Source: Archaeoglobaceae archaeon (GTDB lineage: Archaea > Halobacteriota > Archaeoglobi > Archaeoglobales > Archaeoglobaceae). Taken from it: a DNA stretch of 64,000 nt. The notes below the pieces were generated by a model. The model saw nothing but the letters and a program-made list of their open reading frames with translations, was not told where the DNA came from and made no database searches. Within the stretch, counting starts at the first letter, position 1. The number at the start of each line of letters is the position of its first letter. The stretch spans positions 1 through 64,000 of the forward strand of contig JANXDX010000017.1 of assembly GCA_025058735.1 (NCBI GenBank). The letters run 5' to 3'. Below are positions 17,737 through 25,040 of the stretch, in pieces. The position numbers and the translations under genes were made by a program.

Positions 17737-18630
17737 AATATCTCTAACAGCCATTCTTACAGCTTCTTCACTTTTGAACTTTGGTTTCCAGCCCAAGCTT
17801 TTCAACTTCTCTATAGATAGAAGCATAACTGGAACGTCCCCTACCCAACCTCTCTTCCCGCCAGTGAACTTGAACTTTGGAGACAAGTTCATTTCTTCAC
17901 AAACTATTTCTGCTATTCTTCTAACTTTCACCTGATCTTCAGATCCTATGTTGAAGATGTTCACTCTTTCATCTGCCTTTTTCAATCCAAAAGACATTGC
18001 TTCCACACAATCGCTTATGTAAATGTAAGACTTGTTCTGCTCTCCATCCCCAAGTATTTCGAGTTCCTTTGGATTTTTCTTGAGTTTCATTATGAAATCG
18101 TATATAACTCCATGTGTACTCCTTTTCCCAACCACGTTTGCAAATCTGTATATCCAACATTTCATGTCAAAAGAGTGACAATAAGAAATGATCATAGCTT
18201 CGCATGCAAGTTTTGATGCTCCATAAACACTTATAGGTTCCGGAGGATAGCTCTCTGGAGTAGGTATGACTTTCGCTTCACCGTACACTGTGGAAGTTGA
18301 TGTAAAAATTATTTTTTTTACTTTGTTTTTCCTCATAGCCTCCAACAGTCTAAACGTTGCTAGAACGTTGTTTCTATAGATCTGCTCAGGATCTTCCGAA
18401 CCTATTCTGACATCTGGATTTGCAGCCAAATGCCAAACCTCCTCAGCCTCTTTCAGCGTTTGATCTATGTTGTCTTTCGCTAAATCAACTAAAACTAGTT
18501 CAGCCTCTGGATTGACGTATTCTTTTTTTCCACTTGATAAGTTGTCTAAAACAACAACTTTGTCCTGTTTTACGAGCATGTCGACAACATGACTACCTAT
18601 GAATCCTGCACCACCAGTAACCACAATCAT
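17713..18630 (-). CDS. NAD-dependent sugar epimerase/dehydratase (GalE-like)
   Basis: A 305-residue extended short-chain dehydrogenase. The NAD-binding motif GGAGFIG is at residues 6-12, the catalytic-region STSTVYGE and YGASK (Tyr, Lys) lie near 112-150, and GERVN-type C-terminal sequences follow. Probable UDP-glucose/UDP-N-acetylglucosamine 4-epimerase or dTDP-glucose dehydratase relative; the substrate is uncertain. It stands alone and is divergent from the LSm gene. Confidence 0.85.
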   Translation of the reverse strand: MIVVTGGAGFIGSHVVDMLVKQDKVVVLDNLSSGKKEYVNPEAELVLVDLAKDNIDQTLKEAEEVWHLAANPDVRIGSEDPEQIYRNNVLATFRLLEAMRKNKVKKIIFTSTSTVYGEAKVIPTPESYPPEPISVYGASKLACEAMIISYCHSFDMKCWIYRFANVVGKRSTHGVIYDFIMKLKKNPKELEILGDGEQNKSYIYISDCVEAMSFGLKKADERVNIFNIGSEDQVKVRRIAEIVCEEMNLSPKFKFTGGKRGWVGDVPVMLLSIEKLKSLGWKPKFKSEEAVRMAVRDILDHKYRN

Positions 18631-18681
18631 TGGAAAGTTTTAAATTTTACTAGTAATATACTTTTTTCTACGGTGATCGTA

Positions 18682-18903
18682 GTGTTACCTACGCAGATGG
18701 TAAAATCTATGATCGGTAAAGTTATCAGAGTTGAAATGAAAGGAGAAGAAAGCGAACTCGTAGGAAAATTGGAAGGAGTAGATGACTACATGAACCTTTA
18801 CTTGGTCAACGCTATGGAATACAGGAAAAATGAGAAGATTAGAAATTTGGGTGAAATTGTACTTAGAGGGAACAACGTAGTTTTAATATTGCCCGAAGAA
18901 TGA
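18682..18903 (+). CDS. Sm-like archaeal protein (LSm/SmAP)
   Basis: A 73-residue protein containing Sm1 (IGKVIRVEMKGEESELVGKLEGVDDYMNL region) and Sm2 (IVLRGNNVVLILPE) motifs. Members form heptameric rings binding U-rich RNA. GTG 18682 is preferred over the longer open frame because GGTGATC lies just upstream with fitting spacing and the length then matches SmAPs (70-80 residues). It is coupled to the next gene by ATGA. Confidence 0.93.
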   Translation: MLPTQMVKSMIGKVIRVEMKGEESELVGKLEGVDDYMNLYLVNAMEYRKNEKIRNLGEIVLRGNNVVLILPEE

Positions 18904-19274
18904 TAGAGTTTAAAGATACAAAAGACGAAGTACTTAGGATAATAAAAGAAAGAGGAGGAGTCCTTCAAAAGGACTTGTGGAAAGAGTTGAACATAGATAG
19001 TAGTAAATGTTCAAGAATTCTTAGAAAACTAGAAAAAGATGGATTAGTCAAAAGAATAGAAGTCGTAGTAGATGGTGTAAAAACTTTTAAAATAGTACCA
19101 GTTGAGCTGCTGGAAGGGAAGAAAGATGAAGAATTAGACTTGAGACATATCTTAGAAAGGCCAGATGCTTCTTTTCTACCACCCTGTTTTGCTTGTCTTG
19201 AAAGGAGCTGTGAAGCTACGAGTTGTTTGAAGTTGGAAGCTTGGTTTTTAAACAGGTGTAGATCACCTTTATAA
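18900..19274 (+). CDS. Winged-helix regulator with a four-cysteine C-terminal site
   Basis: A 124-residue protein. Residues about 5-60 are a winged helix (EVLRIIKERGG, LWKELNIDSSKCSRILRKLEKDGLVKR). The C-terminal tail has cysteines in the pattern CFACLERSCEATSC plus further Cys residues, which could bind zinc or an Fe-S cluster. It is probably a metal- or redox-sensing transcription regulator; the target is unknown. It follows the LSm gene with an ATGA overlap and precedes lonB. Confidence 0.8.
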   Translation: MIEFKDTKDEVLRIIKERGGVLQKDLWKELNIDSSKCSRILRKLEKDGLVKRIEVVVDGVKTFKIVPVELLEGKKDEELDLRHILERPDASFLPPCFACLERSCEATSCLKLEAWFLNRCRSPL

Positions 19275-19276
19275 AC
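19267..19276 (+). promoter_or_regulatory. Probable TATA box of lonB
   Basis: TTTATAAAC overlaps the stop codon of the winged-helix gene and lies 20-29 bases before the GTG of lonB, the right distance for a leaderless transcript. Confidence 0.5.
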
Positions 19277-19295
19277 TTATGAAAATATACTGTTT

Positions 19296-21158
19296 GTGAA
19301 CGAGAGTGAAGTTAAAGAGCTGTTAGGTAACTTAGAATTTGAAACTACTGCAGAAATTGAAGTTCCAAAAAGATTGATCGATCAAGTTATTGGACAAGAT
19401 CATGCTGTAGAAGCTATAAAAAAGGCTGCAATTCAAAGAAGGCATGTTTTACTCATAGGTTCTCCAGGAACTGGAAAATCTATGCTAGCAAAAGCTATGG
19501 CTGAGCTCTTGCCAAAAGAAGAATTGGAAGACATCTTAGTATACCCAAATCCCCAAGATTCTAACCAACCGAGAGTTAAAACTATTCCAGCTGGAAAAGG
19601 AAAAGAAATAGTTGAAGCTTATAAAATAGAGGCGATGAAGAAAGTTCAAGCTAGGAACATGCTACTTTTCACCTTGGTCTTTCTAATAATAGGTTACGTA
19701 ATAATAACTGGGGAAAGTTTGATCTGGGGTTTAATAGCTGCAATACTCCTCCTCATGCTTGCTCGCTACTTTATGCCAAGGGAAGAAAGAAACATACCAA
19801 AGTTGCTAGTTGACAACAGTGAAAGAGTTACAGCTCCTTTTGAGGATGCAACAGGTGCACATGCAGGAGCTTTGTTTGGAGATGTAAGGCACGATCCTTT
19901 CCAAAGCGGTGGTTTAGAGACCCCTGCACATGAAAGGGTTGAGGCTGGAGCAATTCACAGAGCTCACAAAGGTGTTTTGTACATAGACGAGATAAACACA
20001 TTAACGATCGAATCTCAGCAAAAACTGCTAACAGCTTTACAAGAAAAGAAGTTTCCAATAACTGGACAGAGTGAAAGAAGTAGTGGAGCAATGGTTAGAA
20101 CTGAACCGGTTCCATGCGATTTCATATTAGTGGCTGCAGGAAACTTAGATGCTTTAATGGGAATGCATCCAGCTTTGAGAAGTAGAATAGAAGGTTACGG
20201 TTATGAAATATACGTCAACGACACTATGCCGGATACACCTGAAAATAGGAGAAAGCTTGTAAGATTTGTAGCTCAAGAAGTTATTAAAGATGGAAAGATC
20301 CCACACTTCGACAAATACGCTGTAGCAGAAATAATAAGAGAAGCTAGAAGAAGGGCTGGAAGAAGAGGACATTTAACTTTAAGACTTAGAGAACTTGGAG
20401 GTTTAGTTAGAACTGCTGGAGATATAGCCTTAAGTGAGAAATCAAATGTTGTCAGACTTGAACACGTCCTCAAAGCTAAAAAGATTGCAAAAACCGTTGA
20501 AGAACAGATAGCTGATAAATACATAGAAAGAAGAAAAGATTACAGGCTTTTCTTGACAGATGGATTCGAAGTTGGAAGGGTAAATGGATTAGCTGTTATA
20601 GGTGAAGGTGCAGGGATAGTTTTACCGATAATCGCTGAAGTAGCACCTGCGATGAGTAAAAGTGAAGGTAAGATCATAGCCACTGGAAGGTTGCAAGAGA
20701 TTGCAAGAGAGGCAGTTTTAAACGTTTCAGCAATAGTAAAGAAGTATTCTGGAAAAGATGTTTCTGATTATGATATACATATACAGTTCGTTGGAACTTA
20801 TGAAGGTGTCGAAGGAGATTCTGCAAGTATAAGTATAGCTACTGCAGTCATTTCAGCTTTAGAAGGTATTCCTGTTGATCAATCAGTAGCAATGACTGGT
20901 AGTCTGTCTGTCAAAGGAGACGTGTTACCAGTTGGTGGAGTTACACAAAAGATCGAGGCTGCAATACAAGCTGGTCTCAAAAAAGTGATAATACCAAAAG
21001 ATAACATCGAAGATGTTTTGTTAGACGCTGAGCATGAAGGGAAAATAGAGATCATTCCAGTTTTCAGGATCGAAGAAGTTCTAGAACATGCCTTGGAAGA
21101 CGGTGTAAAGAAGAGACAGTTGATAAACAAGATGAAAGAGATCGCGGCTAGAGCTTAA
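19296..21158 (+). CDS. lonB: Archaeal membrane-anchored Lon protease (LonB)
   Basis: A 620-residue AAA+ protease. Walker A GSPGTGKS lies near residue 53, then two membrane helices (residues about 126-165) are inserted before Walker B (VLYIDEIN near 230), which is specific to archaeal LonB. The C-terminal protease domain has catalytic Ser in GDSASISIATAV (near 508) and Lys in GVTQKIEAA (near 551). It degrades misfolded and membrane proteins. The GTG start has a TATA box about 25 bases upstream. This is normal full length for the family. Confidence 0.95.
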   Translation: MNESEVKELLGNLEFETTAEIEVPKRLIDQVIGQDHAVEAIKKAAIQRRHVLLIGSPGTGKSMLAKAMAELLPKEELEDILVYPNPQDSNQPRVKTIPAGKGKEIVEAYKIEAMKKVQARNMLLFTLVFLIIGYVIITGESLIWGLIAAILLLMLARYFMPREERNIPKLLVDNSERVTAPFEDATGAHAGALFGDVRHDPFQSGGLETPAHERVEAGAIHRAHKGVLYIDEINTLTIESQQKLLTALQEKKFPITGQSERSSGAMVRTEPVPCDFILVAAGNLDALMGMHPALRSRIEGYGYEIYVNDTMPDTPENRRKLVRFVAQEVIKDGKIPHFDKYAVAEIIREARRRAGRRGHLTLRLRELGGLVRTAGDIALSEKSNVVRLEHVLKAKKIAKTVEEQIADKYIERRKDYRLFLTDGFEVGRVNGLAVIGEGAGIVLPIIAEVAPAMSKSEGKIIATGRLQEIAREAVLNVSAIVKKYSGKDVSDYDIHIQFVGTYEGVEGDSASISIATAVISALEGIPVDQSVAMTGSLSVKGDVLPVGGVTQKIEAAIQAGLKKVIIPKDNIEDVLLDAEHEGKIEIIPVFRIEEVLEHALEDGVKKRQLINKMKEIAARA

Positions 21159-21179
21159 ATCTTTATATATTCATATTTT

Positions 21180-21199
21180 ATAGAATAAAATTATTCTAT
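21180..21199. repeat. Perfect 9-base-arm palindrome between lonB and cbiM
   Basis: ATAGAATAA and TTATTCTAT are separated by two bases. It lies about 57 bases before the cbiM start and 22 bases after lonB. It may be an operator for a metal-responsive regulator of the transporter, or a transcript-end hairpin of lonB. Confidence 0.4.
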
Positions 21200-21255
21200 G
21201 TAAATATGTATTAGTAAAATGGAAAGAATTATTAACACACATTAGTTTATTTTTT

Positions 21256-22128
21256 ATGCACATACCAGACGGCTTCCTCGATCTATATATAGCTACGACG
21301 ATGTTCTTATTAAGTTTTATCGTTGTAGGAATATCGATCTTGAAAGTAAAAGCGATTCCACAGAAATTTGGTATAATAGCGGCTGCAATATTTGTTGCAC
21401 AGATGTTAGATTGGCCGATCCCAGGAGGTACTTCTGCACATTTCATGGGCGGATCTTTAGCTGGAATTTTGCTAGGCCCATACGCTGGATGTTTAGCTAT
21501 GACGACAGTACTTCTAATTCAAACCCTTGTTTTTGCAGATGGTGGATTAACTGCTATAGGTGCAAACGTCTGGAACATGGCAGTTGTAAATGTTTTCTTA
21601 GGATACTGGATTTATAAAGGATTTGAAAGATTCAACAGAAAACTGGCTGCATTTTTAGCTGGCTGGCTAGGTGTTACTGCAGCAGCGATCTTCTGTGGGA
21701 TTGAAATAGGGCTTTCAAAGTACTTTGTTTACGGTCTAACCATAACAGTTCCGATCATGGCAATTTGGCACGCAGTTCTTGGAATAGTTGAGGGAACAAT
21801 TACAGCTTCAGTTGCAAGTGTTGTAAAACCTGTTGAAGTTGTTCAGTCGAAAACTTCGATCGCTTTAATCGCTACTCTTATAGCACTGACACCGCTCTTC
21901 GCTTACGCAGCTGAACTTGTAGGATACAGAGAACCTCTAGACTTCGTAGCCGATAAACTAGAACTAGAAGGAGAAATGATTTATAAAGGAATAATTCCAG
22001 AATATACAATTCCAGGGCTAGATCCGTACTTCAGCGCATTGATCTCTGCTATAATAGGTACTTTCGTAGTCTTTTCGATCGTCAAGCTATGTATGAACTT
22101 ACAGAAAAAATACTCAAAGAGTCTGTAA
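21256..22128 (+). CDS. cbiM: Cobalt/nickel ECF transporter CbiM with a C-terminal PDGLE/CbiN-like part
   Basis: A 290-residue membrane protein starting with MHIPDGFLD, whose His2 is a metal ligand in CbiM/NikM. Several helices follow. The last 90 residues (AAELVGYREP, then YTIPGLDPYFSALISAIIGT) look like the PDGLE/CbiN module that is separate in other organisms, so this is a fused substrate-specificity unit. With the next two genes it forms an energy-coupling-factor importer for Co2+ or Ni2+; the metal cannot be told from the sequence. It overlaps cbiQ by 40 bases. Confidence 0.9.
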   Translation: MHIPDGFLDLYIATTMFLLSFIVVGISILKVKAIPQKFGIIAAAIFVAQMLDWPIPGGTSAHFMGGSLAGILLGPYAGCLAMTTVLLIQTLVFADGGLTAIGANVWNMAVVNVFLGYWIYKGFERFNRKLAAFLAGWLGVTAAAIFCGIEIGLSKYFVYGLTITVPIMAIWHAVLGIVEGTITASVASVVKPVEVVQSKTSIALIATLIALTPLFAYAAELVGYREPLDFVADKLELEGEMIYKGIIPEYTIPGLDPYFSALISAIIGTFVVFSIVKLCMNLQKKYSKSL

Positions 22129-22811
22129 AGTATTTTCAAAATTTCTTCATCCACGAATACTACAAAAAAAGCTTTCTACATTTTGTAGATGTTAGAATAA
22201 AATTTTTAACTGCTCTCATCTTTGTAATGTTAGCTGTAACAACTTTTAACTTTGAAAAAGTTTTGTTTTTGCTTTTTTCAATTTTAGCAATAGCAAAAGC
22301 TGCGGGAATAGATATTAAAAATTTGATTCGTCGCTCCTACCTTTTTCCAGCTTTTTCTTTCATCGTACTCATACCTACAAACCTTAGCTATGCAGCGATC
22401 TTTTCTCTTAGAGTTTTCACAGCTATAATAATTTTGCAACTACTTGTAATAACTACTCCATTCAACGAAATCTGCGCAGCTCTTAGGTATTTTAAATTTC
22501 CTAGGAGTTTAGTTGAATCGATGTGGATCTCTTACAGGTACATACTATCTCTTTTCTTCGATCTACTAACGACTTTAATTGCTAGAGAAAGTAGAAGGGT
22601 TTCCAAAATTGGTTACTTAGATGTTTGGAAAAAAGGTGGCAAAGCTGTTGGAACTTTCTTTTTAAAGAGTATTGAAAAGTCTGAAAAAGTAGAGCTTGCA
22701 ATTTTGGCAAGGGGTAAAGCTGTGTGGAAAAAAGATTGGAAAATAAAAAGCAACGATCTTGTTTTCTTAGCAATAGTTGCTTTTGTTGTTTTCTGGTGGT
22801 GGTTGATCTGA
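22089..22811 (+). CDS. cbiQ: ECF transporter transmembrane protein CbiQ
   Basis: A 240-residue EcfT-family membrane protein. It has hydrophobic segments and the cytoplasmic coupling helices carrying Ala-Arg-Gly type motifs (LIARESRRV near 160, AILARGKAVW near 202) that contact the ATPase. The start at 22089 overlaps cbiM, and the sequence from FVDVRIKFLTAL onward matches the family. Middle gene of the cbiMQO unit. Confidence 0.88.
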   Translation: MYELTEKILKESVKYFQNFFIHEYYKKSFLHFVDVRIKFLTALIFVMLAVTTFNFEKVLFLLFSILAIAKAAGIDIKNLIRRSYLFPAFSFIVLIPTNLSYAAIFSLRVFTAIIILQLLVITTPFNEICAALRYFKFPRSLVESMWISYRYILSLFFDLLTTLIARESRRVSKIGYLDVWKKGGKAVGTFFLKSIEKSEKVELAILARGKAVWKKDWKIKSNDLVFLAIVAFVVFWWWLI

Positions 22812-23518
22812 TCGTTGAGATGCAAAACGTATCTTTTATTTATCCAGATGGAACTGTTGGAGTGAAAAACGTTACATTGAATGTTTTAGAAAAGGATAAA
22901 ATTGCTTTGATCGGCCCAAGTGGCAGTGGAAAAACTACTTTGATATTTTTAATGGCTGCTTTAATAAAACCAACTAGTGGAAATTTGAAAGTCTTTGGAA
23001 TAGATGTGAACAACAATAAAAATTTTTCTAAAAATATAGAAAAAATCAGAAGAAAAATAGGTGTTGTCTTTCAAAACCCAGACGACTTTCTTTTCAATCC
23101 TACTGTCAGAGATGAACTTTTGTACGTTCCACTTCAACTTAACTGGAAGGATGATTTAGTTAAAAGTAGGTTTGAAAGAGTTGTAAAAGATTTTGGAGTT
23201 GAAAACATCTTAGACAAACCACCTTTTAGATTGAGCATGGGAGAAAAGAAGAAGATAGCGATAGCGAGTGTCATGATCTATGAACCAGAATTTCTGCTTC
23301 TAGACGAACCAACTGCAAACGTCGATGGAAAGATAAGGAGGTTTGTTTTAGATTTATTGAAAAGAGATAAGACTATAGTAGTAGCTACTCACGACGTTGA
23401 ACTTGTGAAAAAGTTTGCAGAAAAAGTGATAGTTCTTGAAAAGGGAGAAGTAGTTTCAATCGGCGGTTTAGAGTTAGTTGAAGATCTCGAACTCTTGGAA
23501 AGGATAGGCATCATCTAG
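22799..23518 (+). CDS. cbiO: ECF transporter ATPase CbiO
   Basis: An ABC ATPase of about 239 residues: Walker A GPSGSGKTT, signature LSMGEKKKIAIA, Walker B LLLDEPTAN, and a switch His in ATHDVEL. The open frame extends upstream inside cbiQ, but sequence there is not CbiO-like. GTG 22799 or ATG 22820 (MQNVSFIYPDG) are the plausible starts; I list the former since CbiO proteins usually have a few residues before the first strand. The 3' end overlaps the convergent map gene by 8 bases. Confidence 0.88.
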   Translation: MVDLIVEMQNVSFIYPDGTVGVKNVTLNVLEKDKIALIGPSGSGKTTLIFLMAALIKPTSGNLKVFGIDVNNNKNFSKNIEKIRRKIGVVFQNPDDFLFNPTVRDELLYVPLQLNWKDDLVKSRFERVVKDFGVENILDKPPFRLSMGEKKKIAIASVMIYEPEFLLLDEPTANVDGKIRRFVLDLLKRDKTIVVATHDVELVKKFAEKVIVLEKGEVVSIGGLELVEDLELLERIGII

Positions 23519-24383
23519 TAACTAAAAGTGCTCCATCCTTTTCAACTATCACAGTATGCTCCCACTGACTAACTTTTCCATTACTGACCTCGTACAGAAC
23601 TGGATAACTTCTTAAAACTCCTTCTTTGATCAACTTCGAAAAGATTATTTCTGAAACTTTTATCCACCTTCTAGCAAAGGGTAAAGATCTGTACTTCTTC
23701 GATATTTCATCCATCAATTCTTTCGCCTGCTTCATCCTGATCGACCTGATCGACGTCAAACTGTATATTTCACACTCCTTTCTCTCAACAACTCTACCGA
23801 CTCCGTTGGTTGCAAACGGTTCTATAGCTATTATCATACCTTCTTCCAATTCAAAACCTTTTTGCGAGGCGTAATTAGGTATAGAAGGAGGGGAGTGGAC
23901 TGAGTAGGGCTGTAAACCATGACCAGTTAGGTTTACTATTGGTCTATATCCGTAACTTTTTATCGTGCTTTCTATAACTTCCCCCAACTTCGAAGTACTT
24001 GTCCCAGCTTTAACAATTTCTACAGCAGCCTCAACTGCCTCTCTCGCAGCTTTTATAAGATCTGAATGATCTCCTAAATCAACACTGATAGCCATGTCAG
24101 CTATGTAACCATCTAAATGAACTCCGTAATCAAGTTTTACAAGATCTCCTTCTTTAAAAACTCTGTTATCGTTTGCCTTTGGTGTAAAATGTGCTGCATC
24201 GCTGTTTATCGATAGGTTACAAGGAAAGGCAGGCTTTGCTCCAAGTTCTTCAGTTCTTCTTTCTATAAACTCCGCAACTTCTAAAATTTTTATTCCAGGT
24301 TTTATTTTTTCTTTTGCCTCTTCTACAACTTTTTTTAGAATTTCACCTGCTTTAAGAGTTTTCTCGATCGCTTCGTTCATCAC
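23511..24383 (-). CDS. map: Methionine aminopeptidase, type II
   Basis: A 290-residue pita-bread fold enzyme removing initiator methionine. The five metal ligands are recognisable: the two Asp of KLDYGVHLDGYIADMAISVD, His in GHGLQPYSVH, Glu in AIEPFAT, and Glu in WEHTVIVEKDG near the C-terminus. The type II insert lies between the His and second Glu. ATG at 24383 or 24380 could start it. It is monocistronic and convergent with cbiO. Confidence 0.95.
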   Translation of the reverse strand: MMNEAIEKTLKAGEILKKVVEEAKEKIKPGIKILEVAEFIERRTEELGAKPAFPCNLSINSDAAHFTPKANDNRVFKEGDLVKLDYGVHLDGYIADMAISVDLGDHSDLIKAAREAVEAAVEIVKAGTSTSKLGEVIESTIKSYGYRPIVNLTGHGLQPYSVHSPPSIPNYASQKGFELEEGMIIAIEPFATNGVGRVVERKECEIYSLTSIRSIRMKQAKELMDEISKKYRSLPFARRWIKVSEIIFSKLIKEGVLRSYPVLYEVSNGKVSQWEHTVIVEKDGALLVTR

Positions 24384-24933
24384 TTAAAATTGATTGTAAG
24401 ACTTATCATCTTTTTGTTTAAATTTTATAAATTTTGTTTGCTTGGATTGCAGGTTTGAACTATGTTTTAGTTTCTAGATTTTAGCTTTTTCGATTCGAAC
24501 TCTTCAAAGTAAAGATTAAAATTGAAATGCAAAGGTAACGCGTTTCTTTTTGTTAGAGTTATTCGAAGTAAAAACATCACTTAACTCTTTTTTAGTGAAA
24601 AAACTTGTAAATTCTAACTTCTGAAAATTTAAAATACAGATCAAGAATCTGACAGTTTGTACACTGAAAGGAATTATCGATCAATTTTTAACGGTTTGAG
24701 GTTGATAAAAGAAGGTTTGGAGTCTAAAAACACTTCAAACAACGATAAAAAATTTACAACTCTTGAATAAAAATCAAACCTAAAAGATATGACTTCATGT
24801 GCAAAATTTCAGTTACAACTCTAAAATTAGAGACGAAAATAAAAATTTTTACAGCTTTAAACAGAAACCAAGTAATTCTAAGCAGATAGAATTTGACAAA
24901 GATTTTTTAAATCCATTAAATTTTAATAAAATC
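24384..24933. other. Intergenic; its right end is the duplicated tRNA 3' flank
   Basis: About 550 bases without a convincing gene. The last 80 bases before tRNA-Ala are clearly related to the stretch beside tRNA-Val (see the repeat at 24856-24908). The open frame running across the tRNA is discussed under rejected items. Confidence 0.5.
24856..24908 (-). repeat. tRNA 3'-flank repeat, copy beside tRNA-Ala
   Basis: Fifty-three bases that align without gaps to 50738-50790. By my count 40 are identical, and 12 of the 13 differences are transitions. Each copy ends exactly 25 bases from the 3' end of its tRNA, in the same orientation. Confidence 0.7.
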
Positions 24934-25005
24934 TGGACTCGCCGGGATTCGAACCCGGGGCCTCCGCCCCGCAAAGGCGGCGCTCTACCGCTGAGCTACG
25001 AGCCC
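24934..25005 (-). tRNA. tRNA-Ala (TGC)
   Basis: A full cloverleaf of 72 bases. The 7-pair acceptor stem includes the G3-U70 alanine identity pair, the anticodon stem CCGCC/GGCGG encloses TTTGCGG (anticodon TGC), and the T arm is CCGGG-TTCGAAT-CCCGG. CCA is not encoded. It lies just downstream of the 4-hydroxybutyryl-CoA dehydratase gene on the same strand. A TATA-like GTTTAATAA lies about 20-30 bases upstream. Confidence 0.96.
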
Positions 25006-25021
25006 TTAAAAAAGTATTGTC

Positions 25022-25036
25022 AGAATTATTAAACTT
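25022..25036 (-). promoter_or_regulatory. Probable promoter of tRNA-Ala
   Basis: On the minus strand GAGTAAAGTTTAATAAT lies about 20-35 bases before the tRNA. The same GAGTAAARTTTAAT string precedes tRNA-Val. Confidence 0.45.
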
Positions 25037-25040
25037 TACT

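Noticed and set aside
24799-25032. Open frame of 77 codons crossing tRNA-Ala in antisense
   Set aside because: The part reading like RRDSNPGPPPRKGG is the classic antisense translation of a tRNA gene; the upstream part is the noncoding 3' flank shared with tRNA-Val, and substitutions between the two copies do not concentrate at third codon positions.
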